Positions 38,039 through 44,806 of a stretch of 44,806 nt of DNA are shown here, one piece after another (position 1 is the first letter of the stretch; every line of letters starts with the position of its first letter). Origin of the DNA: Bacillota bacterium. GTDB lineage: Bacteria > Bacillota > Desulfitobacteriia > Desulfitobacteriales > Desulfitobacteriaceae. A program made the position numbers and the translations under genes. The stretch is from contig JAJZPA010000004.1 in the NCBI GenBank assembly GCA_021811425.1, positions 1 to 44,806 on the forward strand, written 5' to 3'. The notes below the pieces were generated by a model. It did no database searches, was not told the DNA's origin, and saw only the letters and a list, made by a program, of their open reading frames with translations.

Positions 38039-38974
38039 ATGTCTTTGATTCAGCGTAGGCAAACTCTATTCATATTTTTGGTGATTGCCTTGACATTGTT
38101 CGTATCCGGATGTGGAGAGTATGGTGGGTCACCCTTTGTGAGTATAAAACCTTCCGATTTTACGCAAACCAATCCTCAGCCGCTAAATAACAAGGATGTT
38201 CTGCGGGTCGGAGTGTCATCCGTCCTCTCTCCGAGGGAAACGCTGGACAATTACAGGGTGTTTGCAGAATATCTGGAGAAGAAGGTTGGCCGCCCGGTGG
38301 AGCTCGTGCAGCGCCAAAGCTATAAGGAAATCAACGAATTAGTGCGGGATAAAGGGGTGGATGTCGCCTTTATCTGTTCAGGGGCCTATGTGATGGGACG
38401 GGAGGACAATTTGGAACTTCTGGCTGTACCTGAGGTGAAAGGCAAGTCAACCTACCAATCCTATATTGTGGTTAATGCTAACAGCAAGTTCAAGAATTTT
38501 GCTGATCTGAAAGGCCAGGTGTTTGGTTTCACGGATCCGATTTCCTTCTCCGGCACGATCGCACCCAGTTATATGGCAGCCCAGATGCAGGCGCAGCCGA
38601 GCGACTTCTTCGGTCGGGTCGTATATACCTACAGTCATGATAACTCAATCAAAGCGGTGCTTGACAATGTGGTGACGGCGGCTGGTGTAGATTCCTTGGT
38701 TTATCAGTTTGCAGTCGCTAAAGACGCAACACTTTCTTCCAAGCTGAGGATCATCGCTCAGTCGCCGGAGGTAGGTGCACCACCCGTCGTTGTCAATCGT
38801 AACCTTGATTCTCATCTAAAAACGGTACTGCTGGAAGCCCTCCTGCAGATGGATCGTGATAGCTTGGGTAAGAAAGCTTTGGCTTCCTTAATCTATGATC
38901 GTTTTGTTCTTCCCGATGATAGCACCTACAATCCGATTCGCGCCATGGTTGCCGCCATGCCTAGCAAACCATAG
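38039..38974 (+). CDS. PhnD-like substrate-binding lipoprotein (probable sensor)
   Basis: A 311-residue extracytoplasmic binding protein. The ATG at 38039 follows GGGG by 8 nt. The signal peptide ends in a lipobox (LFVSGC). The PhnD/phosphonate-binding fold is seen in VLRVGVSSVLSPRETLDNYRVFAEYLEKKVGRPVELV, DVAFICSGAYV, DLKGQVFGFTDPISFSGTIAP and VDSLVYQFA. No ABC permease or ATPase follows; instead a histidine kinase and response regulator do, as with AioX, a PhnD-like arsenite-binding protein that feeds a kinase. It therefore probably senses an oxyanion rather than importing phosphonate. Ligand unknown. Confidence 0.88.
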   Translation: MSLIQRRQTLFIFLVIALTLFVSGCGEYGGSPFVSIKPSDFTQTNPQPLNNKDVLRVGVSSVLSPRETLDNYRVFAEYLEKKVGRPVELVQRQSYKEINELVRDKGVDVAFICSGAYVMGREDNLELLAVPEVKGKSTYQSYIVVNANSKFKNFADLKGQVFGFTDPISFSGTIAPSYMAAQMQAQPSDFFGRVVYTYSHDNSIKAVLDNVVTAAGVDSLVYQFAVAKDATLSSKLRIIAQSPEVGAPPVVVNRNLDSHLKTVLLEALLQMDRDSLGKKALASLIYDRFVLPDDSTYNPIRAMVAAMPSKP

Positions 38975-38992
38975 GCTTGAGAGGGAGTGCTT

Positions 38993-40507
38993 ATGATGGG
39001 ATTACCCCCAGTGATGAGTAAGTTATTTCGAGGCGTGACTGAGAATCCCCGGATGCTTAAATTTAGGCTGCGGCTGGGCAAGGTCAGAATTCAGCACAAA
39101 ATCCTTGGTTTAGTGGTTGGGGTGGTTTTGCTGCTAACCACCATGATCGTTTGGCAGATGGGAAACATCCTGACCACGAACCTCCGGGATCAATTGGACA
39201 AGCGTCTGGTTTCCATCGGCAGTGACACGGCGGCGCGGGCTACGAATGAACTCCTGATCAACAACACTTATGCGGTTTACGAATTGATTCAGGACACGCT
39301 CAAGAACAATGAAGATGTCCTCTATATTTTCGTCGTTAACCCCGGAGGGGATGTCTTGGCTCATAGTTTTGGCGAAGCGTTTCCCAAGGCTTTGGTGGGG
39401 GCGAATTCCTTGACCGGGGAGGAGAAGTATCATCTTGCGGTGTTTCGCAGCGAAGTGGGTGTCGTGCGTGATGTAGCGGTGCCAATCCTTGATGGGAAGC
39501 TGGGAATTATCCGGGTAGGCATGACGGAAAGCGGTTTGCAGCGAGCGGTCTGGGATATGACCTGGAAGGTACTGGCTATCGCGCTCTTCGTGTCGATGTT
39601 AGGGATTTTGGCTGCGGTTCTTATGACTCGTGTTTTGGTAAAGCCTATTCAGGAATTGGTGACATTGACCCAGCGCGTTGCCGCCGGTGAACTGGATGTT
39701 CAGGGAGAGGTTCATGCTCAGGATGAGGTGGGTTTGCTGACAGGGGCTTTCAACAACATGACGGAAAGCCTCAGCCATAGCCATCGGGAACGGGAAGAAC
39801 TCCTCTTACAACTGCGGGAAAAGGAAGAGCTGCGGGTTCAACTCTTGCACAAAGTGATTACGGCCCAAGAGGATGAACGCAAACGCATCTCGCGGGAACT
39901 TCATGATGAAACCAGCCAAGCGCTAACCTCGCTGATGGTCGGATTGAAGCTTCTGGAATCCGAAGTCTCTGTCTGTGAGGTGGGAACCCGCTTGCAAGAA
40001 ATGAGACAGATCGTCTCGCAGACGCTCGATGAAGTCCACCACTTGGCGAGGGAACTCAGACCGAGTGTTTTAGATGATATGGGGCTGATTGCAGCTTTGG
40101 AACGCTATATTCGGGATTATGAGCGAAAATATAGTATTGAAGCAGATTTCCACGTCATTGGATTTGACCTAAGACGTTTGGCTCCCCCCTTGGAAGTTGC
40201 CTTATACCGGATTGTTCAGGAGGCCTTAACCAATATTGCTAAGTATGCGAATTCGGATAGTGTTTCTGTGCTTGTGGATTGGCGGGGAGACTGGGTTTCG
40301 GCCATCGTTGAGGATGATGGCATTGGCTTTAATGTGGAAGAAATAACTGCTAAGGGTGGAGGCTTGGGGTTGTTCGGGATGCAGGAACGTGCAGCCTTGC
40401 TAGGGGGAACGTTCAAGATTGAATCTCGTTCCGGGTTTGGAACGACGGTTTTTATTAAACTTCCCGTGCACGGGGATGAGTTCGCAGGAAAGGATGTGGA
40501 ACCATGA
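38993..40507 (+). CDS. Membrane histidine kinase (HisKA_3/NarX-DegS type)
   Basis: A 504-residue sensor kinase. ATG 38993 follows GAGAGGGA. TM1 at about 37-57, an extracytoplasmic sensor of roughly 130 residues, TM2 near 192-213 (ALFVSMLGILAAVLMTRVLV), HAMP to about 270, and a coiled coil leading to the phospho-acceptor His in RISRELHDETSQAL. The ATPase has EALTNIAKYANS, DDGIGF and GGLGLFGMQERAALLGG. The PhnD-like lipoprotein encoded 18 nt upstream is the likely input, docking on the outer domain. Its stop overlaps the response regulator start (ATGA), so kinase and regulator are coupled. Confidence 0.93.
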   Translation: MMGLPPVMSKLFRGVTENPRMLKFRLRLGKVRIQHKILGLVVGVVLLLTTMIVWQMGNILTTNLRDQLDKRLVSIGSDTAARATNELLINNTYAVYELIQDTLKNNEDVLYIFVVNPGGDVLAHSFGEAFPKALVGANSLTGEEKYHLAVFRSEVGVVRDVAVPILDGKLGIIRVGMTESGLQRAVWDMTWKVLAIALFVSMLGILAAVLMTRVLVKPIQELVTLTQRVAAGELDVQGEVHAQDEVGLLTGAFNNMTESLSHSHREREELLLQLREKEELRVQLLHKVITAQEDERKRISRELHDETSQALTSLMVGLKLLESEVSVCEVGTRLQEMRQIVSQTLDEVHHLARELRPSVLDDMGLIAALERYIRDYERKYSIEADFHVIGFDLRRLAPPLEVALYRIVQEALTNIAKYANSDSVSVLVDWRGDWVSAIVEDDGIGFNVEEITAKGGGLGLFGMQERAALLGGTFKIESRSGFGTTVFIKLPVHGDEFAGKDVEP

Positions 40508-41163
40508 GCGAGGGCAGACTGCGGATACTCTTAGGGGATGATCATGCGGTGCTTCGAGCAGGATTAAAGGTTCTTCTCAATGCCGAACCTGACCTGGAGG
40601 TTGTCGAAGAGGCAGCCGACGGTATTGAAGTCATTGAGAAGGCGGCCAAGGTTCAGCCGGACTTAGTGCTGTTGGACTTGACGATGCCCCGGATGAACGG
40701 ATTGGAGTGTATGCAGGCGTTGCTCACCGCTCAGCCGGAACTAAAAATCCTAGTCTTAACCATGCATGATGATGAGGAATACCTTAAGGCTGTCTTGAAG
40801 GCGGGAGCGAAAGGCTATGTTCTCAAGAAGGCTGCTGATGTCGAACTGCTCTCCGCGATCCGAACGGTCTCACGCGGGGAGATGTTTATCTACCCCTCAA
40901 TGGCTGCAGCCTTGCTCTATCAGATGGTAAGCCCAAACAAGCAGAACCAAGAGGGGAAAAAAGCTAAGCCTTTAAGTGAGCGCGAGCGGGAGGTGCTGCG
41001 CCTCCTAGCTCTGGGCCATACCAACCAGGAAATCGCGGATATCCTCTGTGTGAGCGTCAAGACCGTGGAGACTTACCGGGCGCGGGTGATGGAGAAACTG
41101 GATATGCGGAAACGGGCGGAACTCGTGCGTTATGCCGCAGAAAATGGGATCATCACGCGCTAG
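40504..41163 (+). CDS. NarL/LuxR-family response regulator
   Basis: A 219-residue regulator with an N-terminal receiver (acidic pocket GDDHAV, phospho-acceptor Asp in LVLLDLTMPRMNG, switch residue in LVLTMHDD, Lys in GYVLKKAA) and a C-terminal LuxR helix-turn-helix (LSEREREVLRLLALGHTNQEIADILCVSVKTVETYRARVMEKL). Overlaps the kinase gene by 4 nt. Targets could be the adjacent respiratory operon upstream or the rhodanese gene downstream; no binding site was identified. Confidence 0.94.
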   Translation: MSEGRLRILLGDDHAVLRAGLKVLLNAEPDLEVVEEAADGIEVIEKAAKVQPDLVLLDLTMPRMNGLECMQALLTAQPELKILVLTMHDDEEYLKAVLKAGAKGYVLKKAADVELLSAIRTVSRGEMFIYPSMAAALLYQMVSPNKQNQEGKKAKPLSEREREVLRLLALGHTNQEIADILCVSVKTVETYRARVMEKLDMRKRAELVRYAAENGIITR

Positions 41164-41237
41164 GATGAGATGGCGCAAAAACACCGGGCGAAATGCGGAG
41201 AAGAAAACCAGCTGGAAATGAGGGTGAGGGGGAGACA

Positions 41238-41840
41238 ATGATGGAACTCGAGAAGGAAAGTGAACTCGTTCAAACAGGCGCAAGGAAGAAACAAAGGCTA
41301 ACATGGCTTCGTTGGGTTGCCGCAGGTGCGGCAGTTCTTGTGGTTCTGACAGGCTGTGGCCAGCCTAAAGAGCAGGTCGGCCAAGCTCACAAATCCGAAA
41401 CCAACCAGGTGCAATCCGGGCCAACACAGCCCGGTACGTCGGTGCCGAACGCCGGAACTGAAGCTTCCGGGGCTTCTGACCAGGGATCCGCGGCGCTTCC
41501 ACCCGAATCCCTGGTGTCTGCCAGCCAACTGGCTCAAGGGATCAAAGCCAAACAGACCTGGCAGATCATTGACGTTCGTGAACCAAGCGAATTTGCCAGC
41601 GGTCATGTTCCAGGAGCACTCAACATTCCGCTCAGCAAACTGGATAACAGTCTCAGACAGATCGCAAAAGACAAGGACGTGGTCTTGGTTGATTTAAACG
41701 GAACCCGCTCTTTTAGTGCTTGGCAGGAGTTGAAGAGCAAAGGATATGATGCCCGGCGCTTGAAAATGCTTGTCGGCGGCATGGAACAGTGGAAAAGCCT
41801 GGGGAGCGGCGAAGTGACAGAAAGTATCGGTGGTTGTTAA
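41238..41840 (+). CDS. Rhodanese-fold lipoprotein lacking the catalytic Cys
   Basis: A 200-residue exported lipoprotein: ATG 41238 after GAGGGGGAG, basic N-terminus, hydrophobic segment and lipobox VLTGC (C40). Residues 42-95 are a Ser/Pro/Gly/Thr/Gln linker. The rhodanese fold follows: IIDVREPSEFASGHVPGALNIPLSKL and, where the active loop C-x-x-G-x-R-S belongs, VDLNGTRSFSAWQELKSKGY, so the sulfur-carrying Cys is D152. It ends in ...ESIGGC, a terminal Cys. Probably not a sulfurtransferase in the usual sense; perhaps a binding or phosphatase-like domain. It is 74 nt after the response regulator and may be part of that operon. Confidence 0.85.
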   Translation: MMELEKESELVQTGARKKQRLTWLRWVAAGAAVLVVLTGCGQPKEQVGQAHKSETNQVQSGPTQPGTSVPNAGTEASGASDQGSAALPPESLVSASQLAQGIKAKQTWQIIDVREPSEFASGHVPGALNIPLSKLDNSLRQIAKDKDVVLVDLNGTRSFSAWQELKSKGYDARRLKMLVGGMEQWKSLGSGEVTESIGGC

Positions 41841-41895
41841 GAACGTGTTTGCTTCCAGTAGGAATCACTATCGCTCTGGATACCCATTCCCTTAT

Positions 41896-41974
41896 GTCAT
41901 TCTGAACGAAGTCCTTGTCATTCTGAACGAAGTGAAGAATCTGGTTAAGATCCTTCACTGACGCTCAGGATGAC
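41896..41974. repeat. GTCATTCTGAACGAAGT palindromic repeat
   Basis: A tandem GTCATTCTGAACGAAG (41896, 41917) continues as GTGAAGAATCT and is mirrored by AGATCCTTCACTGACGCTCAGGATGAC (41948-41974). This long imperfect palindrome is a very widespread bacterial intergenic repeat. It could fold as a transcript end for the rhodanese gene. Confidence 0.75.
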
Positions 41975-42060
41975 ACTTTCTCTTATTAGGACGACAACGT
42001 CCTACCACCCAACTTTAGGCTTTGTCAATCCCCGGTATTTTGGTATCTTACTAGACCGGA

Positions 42061-42083
42061 CCGAGGCGGGGCCTCGGTTTTTC
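42061..42083 (+). terminator. Rho-independent terminator upstream of element copy 3
   Basis: CCGAGGC-GGG-GCCTCGG followed by TTTTTCTTTG. It ends any transcript coming from the rhodanese side and directly precedes the third copy of the dispersed element. Confidence 0.8.
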
Positions 42084-42095
42084 TTTGTACCGACC

Positions 42096-42201
42096 CCCAT
42101 GCCGCAATGTCGGCACCACTGATGAATGGAAAATTTATTTTTCAGGGTAGAAAGTATATGTTTGTGGTGGCATAAGTGCAACCAGGCGGCCGCCGTCGCC
42201 A
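42096..42201 (+). repeat. Dispersed ~105-nt element, copy 3
   Basis: Near-identical to copy 2 through the 3' end CGGCCGCCGTCGCCA. The internal stem is kept as TGGAAAA-TTTAT-TTTTCA with a G-U pair replacing G-C. The open frame starts ATG 42107 (MSAPLMNGKF... FVVA) and stops at the same place as in copy 2. A 7-bp hairpin CTCAAAC-AGGAC-GTTTGAG follows at once (42203-42221), as in copy 2. Upstream of the ArsR promoter. The rest of 41841-42387 holds no gene. Confidence 0.75.
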
Positions 42202-42278
42202 ACTCAAACAGGACGTTTGAGATTAGAGCATCGCCATGGATGGCTAGATGCCGGCTAAATTTTATATATAGTAACGTA

Positions 42279-42327
42279 TTGACAAATGTATATATGTGAG
42301 TATGATAATAATAGAAGATACATTTGT
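42279..42327 (+). promoter_or_regulatory. Promoter and probable operator of the ArsR-permease genes
   Basis: TTGACA (42279-42284), 16 nt, TATGAT (42301-42306). A perfect 10-bp inverted repeat, ACAAATGTAT at 42282-42291 and ATACATTTGT at 42318-42327, overlaps the -35 and the start region, where an ArsR/SmtB repressor would block polymerase. Autoregulation is inferred. Confidence 0.6.
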
Positions 42328-42387
42328 GAATAATAATGCAATGACGCTTTCGCGAGTAGAAGAGCGTGTTGAAAGTGGTGGAATAGT

Positions 42388-42696
42388 ATGATGCCGGAAC
42401 TGTCGATGGCTAAGCGTGTCTTAAACTTTGACGAATCGCAAATTCGCCAAGAAGCGAAGCGTTATAAAGCCTTGGGTGATGAAACACGCCTTAAGATGTT
42501 TCGAGTCTTGGAGCAAGGAGAGCGGTGTGTTTGTGAACTTATGGATCTCTTTCAGGTGAATCAGTCTTTGGTCTCGCATCATGTCAAGATTTTGGAAAGT
42601 GCCGGTTTAGTGGAAGGACACCGAGTCGGGAAGTTCGTGTATTATCGGATCACAGCAAAGCAGGATCATGGGGATCCAAACGGAGAACAGGAATAA
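42388..42696 (+). CDS. ArsR-family metalloregulatory repressor
   Basis: A 102-residue winged-helix repressor: KALGDETRLKMFRVLEQGERCVCELMDLFQVNQSLVSHHVKILESAGLVEGHRVGKFVYYRI. The C-V-C pair in RCVCEL at the DNA-recognition helix region matches the arsenite/antimonite-type (CVCDL) ligand motif, so As(III), Sb(III) or organoarsenical release is likely. Tandem ATG codons at 42388/42391; the ribosome site is weak. It lies 95 nt before an ArsP-type permease gene, with an inverted-repeat operator over its promoter. Confidence 0.9.
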   Translation: MMPELSMAKRVLNFDESQIRQEAKRYKALGDETRLKMFRVLEQGERCVCELMDLFQVNQSLVSHHVKILESAGLVEGHRVGKFVYYRITAKQDHGDPNGEQE

Positions 42697-42791
42697 CCTG
42701 AAAGCGGGCCCTAACCTTAGCTGCTGGATGGGTATGAGCAGAGAGAAACGGGTTATAGGGAATAAGGTGTGGGTAAGGGGAGGAATGCGCA

Positions 42792-43742
42792 ATGCTACAA
42801 GCATTTGCCGATTACATGTCATATCATTTGTTTGGGCTTTCGCCCGCCAGTCACTTGGGTGCTGCGGTGAATTTCTTTATCTACGATACGATTAAGATCT
42901 TTTTGATGTTAGCTTTGATCATTTTCTTGGTTTCCCTCTTACGCAGTTTTTTTCCAGCGGAGAGAACCAAGAAAATCCTCAGCCATAAGCGTGAATTCAT
43001 AGGCAATATTTTGGCGGCTTTACTGGGGATTGTCACACCGTTTTGCTCCTGTTCAGCAGTGCCGGTCTTCATCGGTTTTGTGGAATCGGGCGTTCCCTTG
43101 GGGGTGACTTTTTCATTCCTGATCTCCTCCCCCATGGTCAACGAAGTCGCCCTGGTTTTGCTCTGGGGCATGTTCGGTTGGAAGATTGCTGCCATTTATA
43201 TCTCTACCGGGGTGAGCGTCGCCATTATCGGCGGGATAGTGATTGGACGGCTGAAGTTAGAGCACTTGGTCGAGGACTATGTTTATAATCTCAAGATGGG
43301 CGAAACTGAGATAGCCGCTCTTAACTGGAAAGACCGTATGAATTATGCTTGGGGCTATGTGGTCGATATTTTGAAAAAGGTCTGGCTCTATGTGGTGATC
43401 GGAATCGCCATCGGCGGGCTGATGCATGGCTATGCCCCCGCAGACTTTCTCGTGAAGTACGCCGGCAGAGATAACCTTTTTGCAGTACCTCTGGCTGTTC
43501 TCATTGGAGTGCCGCTGTATTCCAATGCGGCGGGGATTATCCCTATCGTCAATGTTCTGATGGAAAAGGGAATGGCGATGGGAACGGTCTTAGCCTTTAT
43601 GATGGCGGTGACAGCCTTGAGCTTACCGGAGATGATCATTTTGCGCAAAGTATTAAAACCGAAACTGATCGCTATTTTCGTGGGGATCATGAGTGTTACG
43701 ATTATTTTCGTTGGCTACCTGTTTAATTTCATGATGGGGTAG
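42792..43742 (+). CDS. ArsP/DUF318-type permease
   Basis: A 316-residue membrane permease with about eight to ten helices. The diagnostic motif GIVTPFCSCSAVPVFIGF holds the Cys pair seen in ArsP permeases, some of which export trivalent methylarsenicals; a second conserved block is LIGVPLYSNAAGIIPIV and a third LISSPMVNEVALVLL. GGGGAGG lies 8 nt before the ATG. Placed between an ArsR repressor and a thioredoxin-like protein, the usual trio for this family. Substrate could be arsenical or another soft metal(loid). Confidence 0.9.
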   Translation: MLQAFADYMSYHLFGLSPASHLGAAVNFFIYDTIKIFLMLALIIFLVSLLRSFFPAERTKKILSHKREFIGNILAALLGIVTPFCSCSAVPVFIGFVESGVPLGVTFSFLISSPMVNEVALVLLWGMFGWKIAAIYISTGVSVAIIGGIVIGRLKLEHLVEDYVYNLKMGETEIAALNWKDRMNYAWGYVVDILKKVWLYVVIGIAIGGLMHGYAPADFLVKYAGRDNLFAVPLAVLIGVPLYSNAAGIIPIVNVLMEKGMAMGTVLAFMMAVTALSLPEMIILRKVLKPKLIAIFVGIMSVTIIFVGYLFNFMMG

Positions 43743-43751
43743 AGAATTCTC

Positions 43752-43780
43752 CTGACAGAAGCAAGGCTATGTGGTATGAT
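43752..43780 (+). promoter_or_regulatory. Possible internal promoter before the thioredoxin-like gene
   Basis: CTGACA (43752-43757), 17 nt, TATGAT (43775-43780), just after the permease stop and about 70 nt before the thioredoxin-like ATG. Confidence 0.4.
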
Positions 43781-43852
43781 TATATCAAGATGTAGTAAAA
43801 TAAGCATGCTACTGAGTTGGAGAATTAGATGCTTTTAAAAGGAGTGAATGAC

Positions 43853-44098
43853 ATGAATGTTAAAATTTTGGGATCAGGCTGCTCAAACTGTGCCAAACTG
43901 GAAAAGGTCGTCCGTGAGGCTATCGACGACTTAGGCATCGTGGCGGAAGTCGAGAAGGTGCAGGACGTGGCTGGTATTATTTCTTATGGTGTGATGAGCA
44001 CCCCGGCTTTGGTGATTGACGAACAGGTCAAACTCGTCGGCAAAGTACCCAACCGGGTTCGCATGGTGGAGATTTTGAAACAAGCATTGCCGCAATAG
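43853..44098 (+). CDS. Small thioredoxin-like protein (redox-active disulfide protein 2 family)
   Basis: An 81-residue minimal thioredoxin fold with the active site GSGCSNCAKLEKVV (CSNC) and the cis-Pro loop VMSTPALVIDEQV. ATG 43853 follows AAAAGGAG; the ATG at 43829 has no site. These proteins accompany DUF318 permeases and ArsR regulators and may reduce the permease Cys pair or a thiol-bound metalloid. Ends before a good terminator. Confidence 0.9.
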   Translation: MNVKILGSGCSNCAKLEKVVREAIDDLGIVAEVEKVQDVAGIISYGVMSTPALVIDEQVKLVGKVPNRVRMVEILKQALPQ

Positions 44099-44157
44099 AG
44101 TTCACTCACGGCGGTAGATGACATTTAACCAACGTGTGGCAGAAGGGTAGAGATAAT

Positions 44158-44194
44158 AGCATGTTGTTCCAAGTGGGGGACGACATGCTGTTTT
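44158..44194 (+). terminator. Terminator after the ArsR-permease-thioredoxin genes
   Basis: AGCATGTTGTTCC and GGGGACGACATGCT form about 13 bp with two G-U pairs, followed by GTTTTGC. Confidence 0.65.
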
Positions 44195-44308
44195 GCAAAT
44201 GGGTTCGTACACAGAATTGGTAAGAAGTAAAGATTGGGTTTGCTTCTCTTAAGGATCTGGGTTAGGATTAATTCGGAAGCTACTCTAGAAACAGGCGGAG
44301 GGAAGAGC

Positions 44309-44806
44309 ATGATGCAGAAGCGGAGACTGCGTTGGGGAGTGTTCGTCATCGGTTTGGCAGTATTAACCATTCTCCTATTTGTGAATGCCTGTGCGAGAAT
44401 TAAACCTCAAATCAAACTAACGGTTCCGACTTCCGAGCAACCAGTCGTGGCGAATATGCCCAAGGACTCGGAAGTGTATACTTTTGGTTTCGATAAACGA
44501 ATGGATCCGGCCGAGGATGTACGGATGTATGCTCCTTTTTTGCGTTATCTGGAAAAGACAACGGACCTTCATTTTCGGCTTCAGCCGCTGGGGCCGGATA
44601 AAAATCTGATTGACGCCTTGGGCACGGGCCAAATTAGCCTGGCAGCCATCGGCACCCTGAGTTATCTCCAGGCTCATCAGAAATACGGGGTTAAAGCCAT
44701 CGCCCGGGGAGTTACGGATCAGGGAAAGGCTGAGTATCAAGCTTTAATTATTACGGCTCCTGGCAATGCTATTCGCTCTTTAACCGATCTAAAGGGCAAG
44801 ACCTTT
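44309..44806 (+). CDS. Second PhnD-like binding lipoprotein, 3' end outside the window
   Basis: An open frame from the ATG at 44309 (GGCGGAGGGAAGAGC upstream) to the window edge, 166 residues. Basic N-terminus MMQKRRLRWGVFVIGLAVL, then LLFVNAC as a probable lipobox (N at -2 is unusual). The PhnD fold follows: YTFGFDKRMDPAEDVRMYAPFLRYLEKTTDLHFRL, DALGTGQISLAAIGTLSYL, and SLTDLKGKTF at the edge. It is only distantly similar to the lipoprotein at 38039 in what I can compare. The downstream partner is unseen; a kinase would make it a second sensor, an ABC permease a transporter. Confidence 0.8.
   Translation, partial: MMQKRRLRWGVFVIGLAVLTILLFVNACARIKPQIKLTVPTSEQPVVANMPKDSEVYTFGFDKRMDPAEDVRMYAPFLRYLEKTTDLHFRLQPLGPDKNLIDALGTGQISLAAIGTLSYLQAHQKYGVKAIARGVTDQGKAEYQALIITAPGNAIRSLTDLKGKTF

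Noticed and set aside
42002-42202. Minus-strand 66-codon ORF with CxxC-like Cys and His
   Set aside because: It is the antisense of element copy 3 plus the terminator. The reverse frames of copies 2 and 1 do not keep its Cys pattern, and no ribosome site precedes it.

Overview
The window looks like chromosomal DNA of an anaerobic, spore-forming, respiring Firmicute of the Peptococcaceae type (Desulfosporosinus/Desulfitobacterium relatives). That placement is an inference from gene content: strong GGAGG-type ribosome sites, a menaquinol-type Rieske/cytochrome b operon with a multiheme cytochrome c, ferredoxin:thioredoxin reductase, duplicated DUF1540, DegV, sigma-54-driven acyl-CoA catabolism, and a very large cyclic beta-1,2-glucan synthase. 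No rRNA, tRNA, CRISPR array or intact transposase was seen.

Layout. 1-2038: the 3' part of an FtsK/SpoIIIE DNA translocase. 2332-11073: a 2913-residue cyclic glucan synthase. 11144-14575, minus strand: a ferritin-like protein, a secreted NlpC/P60 hydrolase and a 14-TM drug exporter, with a decayed MATE exporter fragment between the last two. 14758-15075: an RHS/YD-repeat remnant. 15176-17372: an HMA-TauE/SafE-like metal protein and an MFS exporter. 17548-26051: a catabolic acyl-CoA cluster (CoA ligase, thiolase, hexapeptide protein, SDR 3-hydroxyacyl-CoA dehydrogenase, acyl-CoA dehydrogenase, family III CoA-transferase/racemase, second CoA ligase). Two near-perfect sigma-54 promoters lie in it, and a CBS-PAS-PAS-AAA+-Fis sigma-54 activator follows at 26944-29031. 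29147-32499: DUF1540, DegV, a small DMT-like membrane protein and an M48 protease. 32635-33153, minus strand: an unrecognised proline-rich protein ending in cationic octapeptide repeats. 33503-34539: ferredoxin:thioredoxin reductase catalytic subunit plus a DsrE-like protein. 34964-37957: Rieske, cytochrome b6, subunit IV and a cytochrome c with up to nine hemes. 38039-41840: PhnD-like lipoprotein, histidine kinase, response regulator, and a rhodanese-fold lipoprotein lacking the catalytic Cys. 42388-44098: ArsR, an ArsP-type permease and a thioredoxin-like protein. 44309-end: a second PhnD-like lipoprotein, cut by the window edge.

How the parts may work together. The acyl-CoA cluster can activate an acid, epimerise or transfer CoA, dehydrogenate, oxidise the 3-hydroxy compound and thiolyse it, but no enoyl-CoA hydratase or ETF gene is present. 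The gene set suits methyl-branched or alicyclic acids. The Rieske/b operon would oxidise menaquinol and pass electrons to the multiheme cytochrome. The adjacent PhnD/kinase/regulator set could tune respiration to an external oxyanion.

Best candidates for something undescribed: (i) a ~105-nt dispersed element in three copies (32551, 33266, 42096) that keeps both a hairpin and a 22-23-codon reading frame; (ii) the octapeptide-repeat protein, preceded by a perfect 18-bp terminator-like hairpin; (iii) the bc-type complex with non-canonical heme motifs and no PEWY glutamate; (iv) the PhnD/kinase/regulator/Cys-less rhodanese set.
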